The notes: generated by a model from the letters alone, not told the origin. Shown: positions 34,345 through 43,583, numbered from the stretch's first letter. The stretch is DNA of 64,000 nt from DATJSN01 sp035504095 (GCA_035504095.1 DATJSN010000001.1:1-64000), one strand, 5' to 3'. Numbers and translations: made by a program.

Positions 34345-35523
34345 CTAAATCCGAACCTTAGCAAACTTGAGCACTTTGAGCTTAGACTCGCATTGGAAAA
34401 ATTCAGTGATGCTGTAAATGACACTCTCGTCCTGTGTTAGTGGCATTTTCCAACTACCAGCACCAATCATAATACCCCTTGGTATTTCTGCTTGTGTCAG
34501 GATCGACCACGCGACGGGACTTGTGAGTTCGAACTTATTACGGAGTATTTTACAATATCTTTTAGGAGCTATTGTTTTCACCGGGAAAACATAGTTCATC
34601 ATTGCTTCGGGGTCTGAGGGAGATTGCTCAATTATCGTTGAGAAGTATCGCAAACCATCTAATTTATGCATCGCCTGCAACCACTGTATTAAAAGTTGTG
34701 GCACAATATACTCTGGAATGAATGGTGAACGGGGATTATGGACCTTAATAGAACATGCGGCGATTATAGGCCAACATACGATGTAACTGATGACATAAAG
34801 CCCGGACTTCGAAAGCCCCATTGATTGTGCTGCATGAATTACTCCTGTATCAGGTATCATTGCGGGAGGATAACCAAAATTTAACAGTTTAATTTTACTT
34901 CCTTTAGTGGGACGAAATTGCGATAGTTGCATTGTGTGGAAATCTGGACGCCCTAATTCTTCCCAACAAATCCAAAGTGAGCCACCAAGATACAGTGCAG
35001 GCAATCCCGGAATACTATATCGTTGCGTCGCGACTTTATGGCGCAATTCAAATGGAATGTGAAAGATGTCTTTGCGTTTAAACCATTCCAACGTCCCACA
35101 ACGAATTCGATACAAAGACTGAAGGTGAGGTGAAATATCGCCCACTGATTCGAGGTTCTCCAAACAACGTCTTACGGCAATGTTTTCGACGCCTACTCGA
35201 AAATGCTCAAATGCGTCATGTGTGATACCTTTAAAATAGGTCCTGACAACGTTTCGCAAGCAATTGCACAAGTTGATTATGTCCGGCAACGAATTTCGAA
35301 TAGAAGTTGAAGTAGGATCATTACCCTCTAGTTTCTTAATTTCTTCCACATATTTATTGAACATATCGTCAAGAAAGACTTCAAAGTCACCTGATGGCCG
35401 AGCACGTGGAAGTTCCATTACCTTGCTACGAAAGAGATCAACAATTTTCATATTGCTATTCCCATCTACTTCAATAATCCCGGCCAAACGTGAGCGCCAG
35501 GCGGCTCTGGATAACATAGTCAC
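34345..35523 (-). CDS. RES-domain-like protein, possible NAD-acting toxin or defence protein
   Basis: 392 residues. The part from about 165 on resembles the RES fold: a YSIPGLPALYLGGSLWICWEE stretch (RES domains have a similar pG-p-lY-a-s---a--E pattern) and later PEYIVPQLLIQWLQAMHKLDGLRYFST, like the RES C-terminal block. The first 160 residues are helical and unassigned. RES proteins act on NAD+ in known toxin-antitoxin pairs, but the similarity here is weak and this protein is longer than those toxins. The gene is AT-richer than its surroundings. An internal start at 35451 (MKIVDLFRSK) is possible. It is divergent from 35637. Confidence 0.6.
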   Translation of the reverse strand: MTMLSRAAWRSRLAGIIEVDGNSNMKIVDLFRSKVMELPRARPSGDFEVFLDDMFNKYVEEIKKLEGNDPTSTSIRNSLPDIINLCNCLRNVVRTYFKGITHDAFEHFRVGVENIAVRRCLENLESVGDISPHLQSLYRIRCGTLEWFKRKDIFHIPFELRHKVATQRYSIPGLPALYLGGSLWICWEELGRPDFHTMQLSQFRPTKGSKIKLLNFGYPPAMIPDTGVIHAAQSMGLSKSGLYVISYIVCWPIIAACSIKVHNPRSPFIPEYIVPQLLIQWLQAMHKLDGLRYFSTIIEQSPSDPEAMMNYVFPVKTIAPKRYCKILRNKFELTSPVAWSILTQAEIPRGIMIGAGSWKMPLTQDESVIYSITEFFQCESKLKVLKFAKVRI

Positions 35524-35636
35524 AGGCTCGCGGTACGGCGACGCAAAGTCGCTGTCCTGTTTCCGTATGCGTTTATTATAAAGTAGCGTTCAAGTTAAGA
35601 TAAATTGCGTATGGTTGAACATCGAAAAGGTGGTAT

Positions 35637-36569
35637 ATGCGCAATAAATCATCTTCGCAGACAACTTTAAAAGAAAAACGTAAACAATGGCTCGAAGTGT
35701 TGTCGGGCGAAGATCCGCACTCAATCTTTCAACAAATCGCAGGCATGACAGAGGATGCCGCCTCTTTTCTTATCATTAATGAAGCCAGGAGACTTGCACC
35801 TCCTGCTCCTGATGGGGGTGTTCAATTAAATGGTTTAATACATGATTTAATAGATCGTGGATTTTATTGCTGTCAATTGAGCGCAATTCGTCGCCTTAGT
35901 GACAAAGCTCCACTGAAGGGTGAAAAAGGTGTGTATTCATTAATAAGTTTAATCAACGATATGGATCATCATCATCCTTTGTTTACTCGCGAAGCTATAT
36001 TTGAAGCAGAAGGCCTTGAATATGATCCTGAAGTAATCAGAACAAAACAAGAAAAATATCGTGCTGAAAAGAAAAAATCAGGTGAAACTGTTTCTTTCTT
36101 GCCTGATGAATTATCTTTGGAAGAGACAGTGCGCCGACATAAGCAAATTGATTATCTGGCAAAAGTTTACCCCAATGACCGGAAGCCTGATGATCTGATT
36201 GATAAGAATTTTCTCCCAAGTATAAAATATAAAGTATTATCGGCGTGTAAGGATATAATAAATATCGTAAATAAGTATATTGCACACGCATCCACGCCCC
36301 AGAGTCGTAAAGTAGTTAAAGTAAATGATGTTACTTTGAACGACATAAGAAATTCTCACCGACATATTTGCGAGGCTGTAAGCTTTATTTCCATTTATAT
36401 TTTAGGCGAATACACGTCATACGCATTTTTACCAGCATCTTTGCCGGAACAACTGACGTATTTGGAGCGTCCACTTATTGAAGAATCGAATTTTATTGAG
36501 ATAGATAAAGTCTGCGATCATTTGAAAATAGAATATCTTGGATACAATGGATGGAAACCTGATAATTAA
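35637..36569 (+). CDS. Uncharacterised helical protein, possibly HEPN-like
   Basis: 310 residues, mostly alpha-helical and charged, AT-rich in base use. The C-terminal half (KYKVLSACKDIINIVNKYIAHAS ... NDIRNSHRHICEAVSFISIYILG) has the helical look of HEPN/AbiU2-like domains, including an N-x-x-R/H-rich stretch (NSHRH), but the canonical RxxxxH motif is not certain. It starts 113 bp from the RES-like gene on the opposite strand, so the two may share a promoter region and form an accessory module. No function is claimed. Confidence 0.6.
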   Translation: MRNKSSSQTTLKEKRKQWLEVLSGEDPHSIFQQIAGMTEDAASFLIINEARRLAPPAPDGGVQLNGLIHDLIDRGFYCCQLSAIRRLSDKAPLKGEKGVYSLISLINDMDHHHPLFTREAIFEAEGLEYDPEVIRTKQEKYRAEKKKSGETVSFLPDELSLEETVRRHKQIDYLAKVYPNDRKPDDLIDKNFLPSIKYKVLSACKDIINIVNKYIAHASTPQSRKVVKVNDVTLNDIRNSHRHICEAVSFISIYILGEYTSYAFLPASLPEQLTYLERPLIEESNFIEIDKVCDHLKIEYLGYNGWKPDN

Positions 36570-36602
36570 TAATCATAGTTACTGCTGCATTAATTTCATA
36601 TC

Positions 36603-36685
36603 TTCTCAGCCTGGAGAGGCTGAGCTACACGCGATGCACGGCGGCGTTCGCCTTACGCCGCGTCTTCCAGGATTTCGTAACGCAA
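36603..36685. repeat. Palindromic intergenic sequence
   Basis: Two adjacent stem-forming segments lie between the accessory islet and the alcohol dehydrogenase: CTCAGCCTGGAGAGGCTGAG (6-bp arms) and CGGCG-TTCGCCTTA-CGCCG. They may terminate transcription from either side or be another intergenic repeat. Confidence 0.4.
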
Positions 36686-36748
36686 AAAAGTTCTGCCGCG
36701 GTTGGATTGATCGCCTCACTCAACAGGAATGTGACGAAAATAAAAATC

Positions 36749-37798
36749 TTACCCGTTCTTTAATGACGCCATGTCGATAACAAATCGATATTTCACATCA
36801 CTTTTGACAACACGGTCGTAGGCTTCATTCACTTTCTGAATTGGAATAACTTCGATGTCACAGGGCACGTTATGTTTGCCGCAGAAGTCCAGCATTTCCT
36901 GCGTCTCCGGAATGCCGCCGATCGCCGAGCCGGAAAGGCTTCTCCGTCCGGTGATTAATGAAAAAGCGGCGATCGGAATCTGTTTTTCCGGCACGCCGAC
37001 CACAACCATCGAACCGTCCACTTTCAGAAGGTTGATGTACTGGTTCCAGTCGATCGGCGCGGAAACGGTATTGATCATCAGATCAAAGGTATTGCGCAGC
37101 CTGGAGAATGTTTGAGCATCGGATGTGGCGTAATAATTATCGGCGCCCAGCCGTTTGGCGTCGTCCTGTTTTTTCAGCGATTGACTCAGAACCGTAATCT
37201 CCGCACCCAGCGCATGGCCGAGCTTGACGCCCATGTGGCCCAGGCCGCCAAGGCCCACGATCGCGACCTTTTTGCCCGGCCCGGCGCGCCAATGCATCAG
37301 CGGCGAATAAAGCGTGATGCCCGCACACAACAGCGGGGCGCAGGCGTCCAGCGGCAAACGCTCCGGCATCCGCAGAACATAATTTTCATCCACTATGATT
37401 TTGTCGGAATAACCGCCCTGGGTCGGCGTGCCATCCTTCTCGCGGCTGTTGTAAGTCCAGATGGCGCCGACGCTGCAATATTGCTCAAGACCCTTAAGGC
37501 AGTACATACACTTGCGACAGGAATCGACAAAACAGCCGACGCCGACCTTATCACCGACTTTAAATTTGGATACTTTTTTGCCCACGGCGGTAACGACGCC
37601 GGCGATTTCATGGCCGGGAACCATGGGAAATATCGAACCACCCCATTCATCGCGGACCTGGTGAATATCGGAATGGCAGATGCCGCAGAACTTGATGTCG
37701 ATGGCGACATCGTTTTCACGCGGCTCACGGCGTTCAAAGGCGTAGGGGCCCAGCGGGGCCTTGGCCTTTTGTGCGGCGTAACCTTTGGTCTTAAGCAT
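36749..37798 (-). CDS. Zinc-dependent NAD(P) alcohol dehydrogenase, YahK/cinnamyl-alcohol type
   Basis: 349 residues from the ATG at 37798, preceded by AAAGGA. Medium-chain dehydrogenase that reduces aldehydes to alcohols. Catalytic zinc ligands are in CGICHSD and GHE, and the structural zinc cysteines in CRKCMYCLKGLEQYC. The Rossmann motif is VGLGGLGHMG. The pattern GSxIGGIPETQEMLDFC is typical of the NADPH-preferring YahK/AdhC group. It stands alone; the region upstream carries a dispersed CCACAACGACACG repeat at 37846. Confidence 0.92.
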   Translation of the reverse strand: MLKTKGYAAQKAKAPLGPYAFERREPRENDVAIDIKFCGICHSDIHQVRDEWGGSIFPMVPGHEIAGVVTAVGKKVSKFKVGDKVGVGCFVDSCRKCMYCLKGLEQYCSVGAIWTYNSREKDGTPTQGGYSDKIIVDENYVLRMPERLPLDACAPLLCAGITLYSPLMHWRAGPGKKVAIVGLGGLGHMGVKLGHALGAEITVLSQSLKKQDDAKRLGADNYYATSDAQTFSRLRNTFDLMINTVSAPIDWNQYINLLKVDGSMVVVGVPEKQIPIAAFSLITGRRSLSGSAIGGIPETQEMLDFCGKHNVPCDIEVIPIQKVNEAYDRVVKSDVKYRFVIDMASLKNG

Positions 37799-37845
37799 AA
37801 CGTAGTCCTTTCGTGAATGACGCTGCATTATAGGCAAAAATTATT

Positions 37846-37883
37846 TACCACAACGACACGACGACACGACAATGCGACGAAGG
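37846..37883 (+). repeat. Dispersed CCACAACGACACGACG-type repeat
   Basis: Full-length copy of the motif also found at 23163, 23480 and 39194, here in the divergent promoter region between the alcohol dehydrogenase and the protease-like lipoprotein. Confidence 0.6.
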
Positions 37884-37961
37884 TGATAGGATATCAGTAA
37901 AATTGATGTAATCCGTAGTTTAGTTTTTTTGCTTTTGTTCCCTATACTTCTATAAGGGATA

Positions 37962-39137
37962 ATGATGAATCGATTATTACGTGCATTTCTTTTGTTCGCA
38001 GGGATTTTAGCGTGCTGTGGCTGCAGCCAAAGTCCGCCGCCGGAATCGACAGCGCTCGTGGGCCAGATATCCATGAATCCGGGTGCAGGCCAGGGAAATC
38101 TTTTATTGGTGCATGTTACTTTAAATTCCAAGAGCTATTTATTTGCCGTGGACACTGGTACCTCGGTTACAACGCTCGATCGAGCGCTTCAATCGGGTCT
38201 TACGACGATGCCATACAAGGAGGCGGTAAATGGAGCACATTCGGGAATTGTGGCGCAAGCTTTTGAGCCGCCTGAGCTTATGCTTGACGGTCAGCCGTTG
38301 GCGTTTAACCATTTTGTCGTGTCTCTGGATTTATCCGCACTGCGCCGAATTAGCGGAGAGCCGATCATGGGCATTCTGGGCATGGACGTATTAAGCAAAT
38401 GCCGGCTGCGTCTGGACTTTGAGAACAATCAAATCAGTTTTCTTGGACCGGACGAACAAGTATCCACTACAGGCGCTACGGCGCTGGAGATCCAATCCAG
38501 CACGCCTTATGGCCTGCCCTCTATTAATTTTGATTTTCTAAACAGTAAGAATGCCTCGTTTATCATTGATACCGGCAACGTCGGGGCAGGCATTATTTCA
38601 CCACAACTGTATACGCAGGTTATGCAGGGCGGCGATGCGGTTCCCGGAGAAGTTATTCCGGCCTTTACACAGAAGGGAACTTCACTGACGCATCAGGTTC
38701 GATTTGTCAGATCGATTGAACTGGCGGGCGTGGACCATCCGGGGTTGATTTTTGCGTCGGGGTCAGTGAACACGCTGGGGCTGCGGTTTTTCGCAAGTTA
38801 TGTCGCGACTTTTGATTTTCCGGGGCACGAGTTGTACCTGGTTCCGATTGCCCCGGCCGCTCCGTCATTTGACGCTTATCAGAGCAACATGGCCATTGGG
38901 CTTGAAGATGACAAAGTTATGGTGTTATGGGTGAACCCCAATGGAGCGGCCGGTGAAGCGGGAATTAAATCAGGGGATCAGATCATCTCGGTCGATGGTA
39001 CTCTGACGGCGGGGCGGGAACTGTGGCAGATTCGCAAGCAGCTACATTCGCCGACGCCGGGGACAATTGATGTAAACATTATTAGGAAGAACCAGCCGAT
39101 GCAGATCGTGATCAAGCTTAAAAAGATTTCTGCATAA
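37962..39137 (+). CDS. Retropepsin-like aspartic protease lipoprotein with PDZ domain
   Basis: 391 residues. The lipoprotein signal ends in LACCGC, with a probable lipidation Cys at 19-21. Two pepsin-like halves each carry a DTG motif: FAVDTGTS (Asp64) and FIIDTGNVG (Asp203). A C-terminal PDZ domain at about 300-391 includes GAAGEAGIKSGDQIISVDG. This combination suggests a periplasmic envelope protease. Having both Asp motifs in one chain means it could be active as a monomer. A CCACAACGATACG repeat lies downstream (39194). Confidence 0.86.
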   Translation: MMNRLLRAFLLFAGILACCGCSQSPPPESTALVGQISMNPGAGQGNLLLVHVTLNSKSYLFAVDTGTSVTTLDRALQSGLTTMPYKEAVNGAHSGIVAQAFEPPELMLDGQPLAFNHFVVSLDLSALRRISGEPIMGILGMDVLSKCRLRLDFENNQISFLGPDEQVSTTGATALEIQSSTPYGLPSINFDFLNSKNASFIIDTGNVGAGIISPQLYTQVMQGGDAVPGEVIPAFTQKGTSLTHQVRFVRSIELAGVDHPGLIFASGSVNTLGLRFFASYVATFDFPGHELYLVPIAPAAPSFDAYQSNMAIGLEDDKVMVLWVNPNGAAGEAGIKSGDQIISVDGTLTAGRELWQIRKQLHSPTPGTIDVNIIRKNQPMQIVIKLKKISA

Positions 39138-39193
39138 TCATCTTTTTAGACACAGAGCGGCTGCGCCGAGTCGAGAGTTCGGAGACGGGAGTA

Positions 39194-39222
39194 TTTACCA
39201 CAACGATACGACGACACGACGA
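39194..39222 (+). repeat. Dispersed CCACAACGATACGACG-type repeat
   Basis: Fourth copy of the intergenic motif described at 23480. It lies between convergent genes, next to GCCACAGAGAAC-type sequence. Confidence 0.55.
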
Positions 39223-39355
39223 GATTTAGCCACAGAGAACAGCGTAGAGGATTGACGATGCGGGGCAGAAGTAGCTGAGTCTTTCCGGTCTGAGTCGTTG
39301 AAATTTCTTAAAGCGGCCTGGAAAGGCTTGTTAACATTTTCAATGAAATCCGCGA

Positions 39356-39883
39356 TTAACCGTTTTTGTTCCAGGGCATCTTGCTTAACAGCATCGCCAT
39401 ACCGCAGTAATCGCTTACACCTGCAAAAATCAAACCTGCACCCACAAACGCCGGTAGAATAAAAAATAGTGGCTGAATCCCCCAGGCCAGCAGCGTGCCA
39501 ATCAGAACAAACGAGCCGGCGACAATGCGCACCTGGCGTTCGAGTGAAATCACCTTTCCGCCGCCGCGCTGCACCGGAAGTCCTGACCGCCGCCAGGCGG
39601 CGATGCCTCCTTCAATGCAATAGACCGGAACGCCTGCCTTCATCAGATGTTCGCAGGCTTTAACGGCCCGCGCCCCGGCCTGGCATATCACGTATAGCGG
39701 CTCGCCATTTTCACGCTCAGCCGCAAGGGCCGCCGGATCAAGCGAATCCAGCGGCATCAGGCGCGAACCAGCGATATGAACCGTGGCATATTCCGCCGGC
39801 GTTCGCACGTCGATAATTGCGGGGGAGTGTCCGCTTTGCATAAGCATATAAACTTCCGTCGGGATGATAGTCTTTACAGACAT
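39356..39883 (-). CDS. Membrane rhodanese (YgaP-like: rhodanese + DUF2892)
   Basis: 175 residues from the ATG at 39883, which is preceded by GAAGGAAG; the longer frame to 39955 runs back into the upstream gene. The rhodanese domain has IIDVRTPAEY and the active-site Cys in VICQAGARA. After EGGIAAWRRSGLPV come two membrane helices of the DUF2892 type (about 120-160), as in YgaP. Sulfurtransferase handling sulfane sulfur at the membrane. It follows the CMD gene by 31 bp and both are divergent from the ArsR regulator. Confidence 0.88.
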   Translation of the reverse strand: MSVKTIIPTEVYMLMQSGHSPAIIDVRTPAEYATVHIAGSRLMPLDSLDPAALAAERENGEPLYVICQAGARAVKACEHLMKAGVPVYCIEGGIAAWRRSGLPVQRGGGKVISLERQVRIVAGSFVLIGTLLAWGIQPLFFILPAFVGAGLIFAGVSDYCGMAMLLSKMPWNKNG

Positions 39884-39914
39884 GACAACTTCCTTCTTCG
39901 CCCTGAACGAATTC

Positions 39915-40268
39915 TTAAGCCGCTTTTTGCGCCTCCAGGGCTTCGAACGCTTCAAGAACGCGCGGCAAATAGGTGTAGGTGGGGCCGCCTTGCATCAAAA
40001 CCGCAACTCCAGCCGCCTCAAGAATTTGTTCGCGTGTGGCTCCGGCGTTAAGCGCCGCCTTGACATGCGCATAGATGCAGTTTTCGCAGCGAACAGCCAG
40101 CCCTATGGCCAGAGCGATGAGTTCCTTTTGGCTTACGCTCAGGGCGCCGGCCCTCATGGCCGCCTGATGCAGGCCGCCGAAACCCTTGAGCAGCTCGGCC
40201 ATCGACGAGCGAACCGGCTGCATTGCCGCGGGGTTATTCTGGTAATAAACTTGAGCATTGGTGGTCAT
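39915..40268 (-). CDS. Carboxymuconolactone decarboxylase (AhpD-like) family protein
   Basis: 117 residues. The AhpD-like redox core is CENCIYAHVKAAL (CxxC plus His three residues later), preceded by LIALAIGLAVRC. The family ranges from true decarboxylases to thiol peroxidase partners; the CxxC and the neighbouring rhodanese favour a thiol-redox role. It is the first gene of a two-gene unit divergent from the ArsR regulator. Confidence 0.88.
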   Translation of the reverse strand: MTTNAQVYYQNNPAAMQPVRSSMAELLKGFGGLHQAAMRAGALSVSQKELIALAIGLAVRCENCIYAHVKAALNAGATREQILEAAGVAVLMQGGPTYTYLPRVLEAFEALEAQKAA

Positions 40269-40323
40269 TGGCTGTCTCCTAAAGGATTCTTTGGACGCCG
40301 CTTGCAGGCCGCGTCTATTACTA

Positions 40324-40347
40324 CTATATTACTATTTGGCAATATAG
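40324..40347. promoter_or_regulatory. Putative ArsR operator in the divergent promoter
   Basis: CTATATT and AATATAG form a perfect 7-bp inverted repeat around a 10-bp centre, the usual geometry of ArsR/SmtB sites. It sits between the divergent CMD-rhodanese and arsR-type genes, 15 bp before the regulator's start, so autoregulation and control of both units is likely. Confidence 0.55.
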
Positions 40348-40362
40348 TCAATAGGAGTGTAT

Positions 40363-40752
40363 ATGCCCCGGTCCGATTTTCCAGACAGTCATTATCGCGG
40401 ACGCCAGGCCCATTCAGTTCTCGGACCGGAGCAGCTTGCGGCGGTGACCGGCCTTTTTGGCGTGCTTTCCGAGGCCAGCCGTCTGCAGATACTTCAGCAG
40501 CTCGGCGACGGCCCGGCGGGGGTGGGAGAACTGGTGCGGAAGCTGGAAATGAAGCAGGCGAACGTTTCCAAACAGCTGGGCATTCTTCTGACGGCTGGAA
40601 TTATCGCCCGAAAACGCGATGGAAACCGCATCATCTATTTTATTGACATGCCGCTGGTGTTCGATCTTTGCAACCTCGTTTGCCGCGGCATGGCCAAACA
40701 CGCGGCAAAACGCGCCGCGACGCTGGCGAAAGGGACGAAAAGTCGCCACTGA
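40363..40752 (+). CDS. ArsR-family winged-helix repressor
   Basis: 129 residues from the ATG at 40363, five bases after AGGAG; a GTG two codons earlier is less likely. The winged helix runs from VLSEASRLQILQQLGDGP through KQANVSKQLGILLTAGIIARKRDGNRIIYF. The metal-binding ELCVCDL motif of ArsR/SmtB is absent. Two cysteines near the end (CNLVCRG) could sense thiols, persulfides or metals. Context points to sulfur or redox control of the neighbouring CMD and rhodanese genes. Confidence 0.86.
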   Translation: MPRSDFPDSHYRGRQAHSVLGPEQLAAVTGLFGVLSEASRLQILQQLGDGPAGVGELVRKLEMKQANVSKQLGILLTAGIIARKRDGNRIIYFIDMPLVFDLCNLVCRGMAKHAAKRAATLAKGTKSRH

Positions 40753-40768
40753 TTTTGAACCGAGCAAC

Positions 40769-41488
40769 TTACGATATCGTCGGTTCACGGTTCTCGGCGA
40801 GCAGCCATCGTCGCCATGGCAGCGGCAGTGCGGCGATCAGCTTTCCCGGCCAATTCCACATCAGAACTGAGCGCACAACGGTTACCGCCACTAGTGCGCC
40901 GGCGATGGCGTCGGAAGGATAATGATCCAGCCGCCATAATCTTTGCAAAGCAACCTGTAGCGCAAGCAAATAAAATAGGGATCGCGCCCGGGGATAAAAC
41001 CAGGCCAGTCCCGCGGAAAGAGCAAACGCTCCGGTGGTGTGCGAACTGGGAAAAGATTGATACGCCGAAGAATGAAAACCTTCAGCCGGGCCGAAAAAGC
41101 CGTATATATCCCGGCCCAGTTCCCATGGCCGGGCCCGGCCGAACAAATCCTTGAGTAAATAACAAACCGCAACCGTCGCCAGGCAGCCTAGAGCTATCGC
41201 CAGCGCTTTGCGGCGTCCGTAGCGGTCGAGCAAGGCGACGGTGAGAATGATCAGAATGGATGAAGACCATCCGCCCCATTGCATGAGCATGATCATTTCA
41301 AGCTGAACATCCGACTTGATGGCGATCTGATGATGGGCACACCATTGTTCAAAAGGCTTGTCATAAAGAAAAGCGGAAAACATGAAAGCCAGGACAACCA
41401 GAAATTTCGCCCATCGCGGCCAGGCGGAATCAAAATGCACCGGTGGGGGAGTTGGCCATGGAGATTCTGTGGTTGAGGAATTAGCCAT
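40769..41488 (-). CDS. PAP2-family membrane phosphatase
   Basis: 239 residues with about five membrane helices. All three catalytic motifs are present: KDLFGRARP (KxxxxxxRP), PSSHTTG, and RLWRLDHYPSDAIAG (RxxxxxHxxxD). Hydrolyses lipid pyrophosphates or phosphates such as undecaprenyl pyrophosphate or phosphatidic acid. It is divergent from a GT39 glycosyltransferase, which would use an undecaprenyl-linked sugar donor, so a link through lipid carrier recycling is plausible. Confidence 0.88.
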   Translation of the reverse strand: MANSSTTESPWPTPPPVHFDSAWPRWAKFLVVLAFMFSAFLYDKPFEQWCAHHQIAIKSDVQLEMIMLMQWGGWSSSILIILTVALLDRYGRRKALAIALGCLATVAVCYLLKDLFGRARPWELGRDIYGFFGPAEGFHSSAYQSFPSSHTTGAFALSAGLAWFYPRARSLFYLLALQVALQRLWRLDHYPSDAIAGALVAVTVVRSVLMWNWPGKLIAALPLPWRRWLLAENREPTIS

Positions 41489-41622
41489 GTGGCTGATGAT
41501 ATACGATAATTCCTGTCCCGGCGTAGCCGCTGCGCGACAACGCCGGGCTAAAATATTCAGCCCCTTCGGGGCAGTCTCGACCTCAAGTGATTGTAATTTC
41601 TAGTTTTCGAGGTGGCAGGAAT

Positions 41623-43581
41623 TTGAACAGTCCGGCAATAAAAAATGCCAATCGATGGTGGAGCTGGGAAGACGTTCTGCTGATCGTTTTTCTGGCCGCG
41701 GCGTTGTATCTGCCCGGGCTGGGGCAAATTCCGCTTTTTGACCGCGACGAACCGCGCTTCGCCGAGGCGGCACGCGAAATGGTCCTCAGCGGCAATTTTA
41801 TTGTTCCGCGCTTCGACGGCATGCTACGGCCGGATAAACCGCCGCTGGTTTATTGGTTTATGTCGGCCAGTTACAAGCTTTTTGACATCAGTGGATTTTC
41901 GGCCCGGTTGCCCAGCGTTGTATTCGGCGTTTTAACACTGTTGGTGGTTTACTGGATGACCGGCAAGCGCTTCGGACGTGCGACAGGTGTACTGGCGGCG
42001 CTGATGCTTTCCGTCGCCGTGCTTTTCCTTATCGAATCGCGGCTGGCGACCGCGGACTCTACACTGGTTTTTTTCACCACGCTGTGCATGGCCTGCCTGT
42101 GGACCGCGTGGGATGCGCGGGCGGCGGAACTGGGAGAAAATCGTCTGCGGCCCAAAGCGCAGCTTCTTTATGACGTGGACGGCGGGGGCATTCTCAACCA
42201 GCCGGAATCACTCTCACCCTCAGCGGGGACTTTAAACCGCGTTTCAATCTGGTCGGTGGTGGGGTTCTGGACGGCTTTGGCATTGGGAATTCTGGCCAAG
42301 GGTGTAGCGCCCATCTTTGTTTTTTCAACCATGATTACGCTTTCCCTGTGTTCCGGAGGCTGGAGGCAAAGTTTCGAGCAATGGCAGAAGATGCAGGCCG
42401 GAGAAAAGTTTTTGCATTTTCCGGGTTTGATTGCCGCGGTCGTCATGGAGGCAAGTTGGCGCTGGTGGGGGAAACTCAAGCCAATATTGGGAATTTTTAT
42501 TCTGTGCATTTTAATCGTCCCCTGGCCTGTGCTGGCCTGGGTGCAAACCAATGGAGATTTGATCCGGGCCATGCTGCACCAGAACGTGGTATCGCGCACC
42601 ACGACGGGTTTGGAGCATCATGGCCGGCTGCCGGGGTTTTATCTGGTGATGATCTGGGGAATTTTCTGGCCGTGGAGCGTGCTGCTGATTCCGGCGGCAT
42701 TTCACACGGTCCGGCGCATCCGTGGCAAAACGCCGGTGGCGATTGATCCGACGCCATATCAATTCCTGCTGGCGTGGATCATCCCATCGTGGATTATTTT
42801 TGAATTAATCGTGACCAAAATGCCGGAATACATTTTGCCGCTATTTATTCCCATGATTATTCTTTGCGCCGATACATTGGTGCAAAGCTGGCATCGTTTG
42901 ACGGACGTGCTGGCGGCTAAATGGTTTGGTGTTGCACGATGGATCTGGCTGGCAATATGGATCGCGCTCGCCGGTGCTTTGGCGGTTATGGCGTGGAGAA
43001 TTTTTATCCCCAGCGACGTCGCGGTCTTTAAATACATCGCACTGGCGGCGGCGGCTATTTTGGCGGCGGGCATCGCCGGAGCGATTTCGTGGAAACGCCC
43101 GACATGGCCGTTTGTAACGGTACTTACCTTCGGCATTGCGCTTTTAATCATCAATGGGATTAGTTTGCCGAGCATTCCGCAATTACAGATCAATCGTCAG
43201 GCAGGCCAGCAGATGCAACAGATGGCGTCGCAGGGATATCAACTTGCCGCAGCGGGATATACCGAACCGAGCGTGGTGTTTTACGCCGGCGGCAACGTTC
43301 AATTGTTCGGCAGCGCAGACGATCTGCTTAAAGTGGTTCCTTTTCCGCCACGCAAGGTTGTCACCAAGTCGGTCTACTATTGCGTGCTGGTGAATCAGGA
43401 TGTGCTCAATGATTTAGAACGCCGGCATGTGGAATATTTTTTCCGCAATTCATTCGATGGATTAAATGAGGCTCAGGGGCGACCGATCCAACTGACGCTG
43501 ATTACCAATATCAATCCGTTGACGGCAACAAATAGAGCAGGCCCTTCGACACAGCTCACGACAGGCAAGTCATCCAGATAG
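41623..43581 (+). CDS. GT39/ArnT-like membrane glycosyltransferase
   Basis: About 652 residues from the TTG at 41623, preceded by GAGGTGG; an upstream GTG at 41587 is the alternative start. About 11 membrane helices. The first periplasmic loop has IPLFDRDEPRFAEAAREM, containing the DE(P)R catalytic motif of GT39/ArnT, then MLRPDKPPLVYW. Transfers sugar from a polyprenyl phosphate donor to lipid A or another envelope acceptor. The last residues (AGPSTQLTTGKSSR) come from a CCCTTCGACACAGCTCACG-type dispersed repeat, so the native C-terminus may be altered. Confidence 0.86.
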   Translation: MNSPAIKNANRWWSWEDVLLIVFLAAALYLPGLGQIPLFDRDEPRFAEAAREMVLSGNFIVPRFDGMLRPDKPPLVYWFMSASYKLFDISGFSARLPSVVFGVLTLLVVYWMTGKRFGRATGVLAALMLSVAVLFLIESRLATADSTLVFFTTLCMACLWTAWDARAAELGENRLRPKAQLLYDVDGGGILNQPESLSPSAGTLNRVSIWSVVGFWTALALGILAKGVAPIFVFSTMITLSLCSGGWRQSFEQWQKMQAGEKFLHFPGLIAAVVMEASWRWWGKLKPILGIFILCILIVPWPVLAWVQTNGDLIRAMLHQNVVSRTTTGLEHHGRLPGFYLVMIWGIFWPWSVLLIPAAFHTVRRIRGKTPVAIDPTPYQFLLAWIIPSWIIFELIVTKMPEYILPLFIPMIILCADTLVQSWHRLTDVLAAKWFGVARWIWLAIWIALAGALAVMAWRIFIPSDVAVFKYIALAAAAILAAGIAGAISWKRPTWPFVTVLTFGIALLIINGISLPSIPQLQINRQAGQQMQQMASQGYQLAAAGYTEPSVVFYAGGNVQLFGSADDLLKVVPFPPRKVVTKSVYYCVLVNQDVLNDLERRHVEYFFRNSFDGLNEAQGRPIQLTLITNINPLTATNRAGPSTQLTTGKSSR

Positions 43582-43583
43582 CC

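Noticed and set aside
37112..37816. 234-codon + strand frame over the alcohol dehydrogenase
   Set aside because: Antisense shadow of a conserved enzyme with full zinc and Rossmann motifs.
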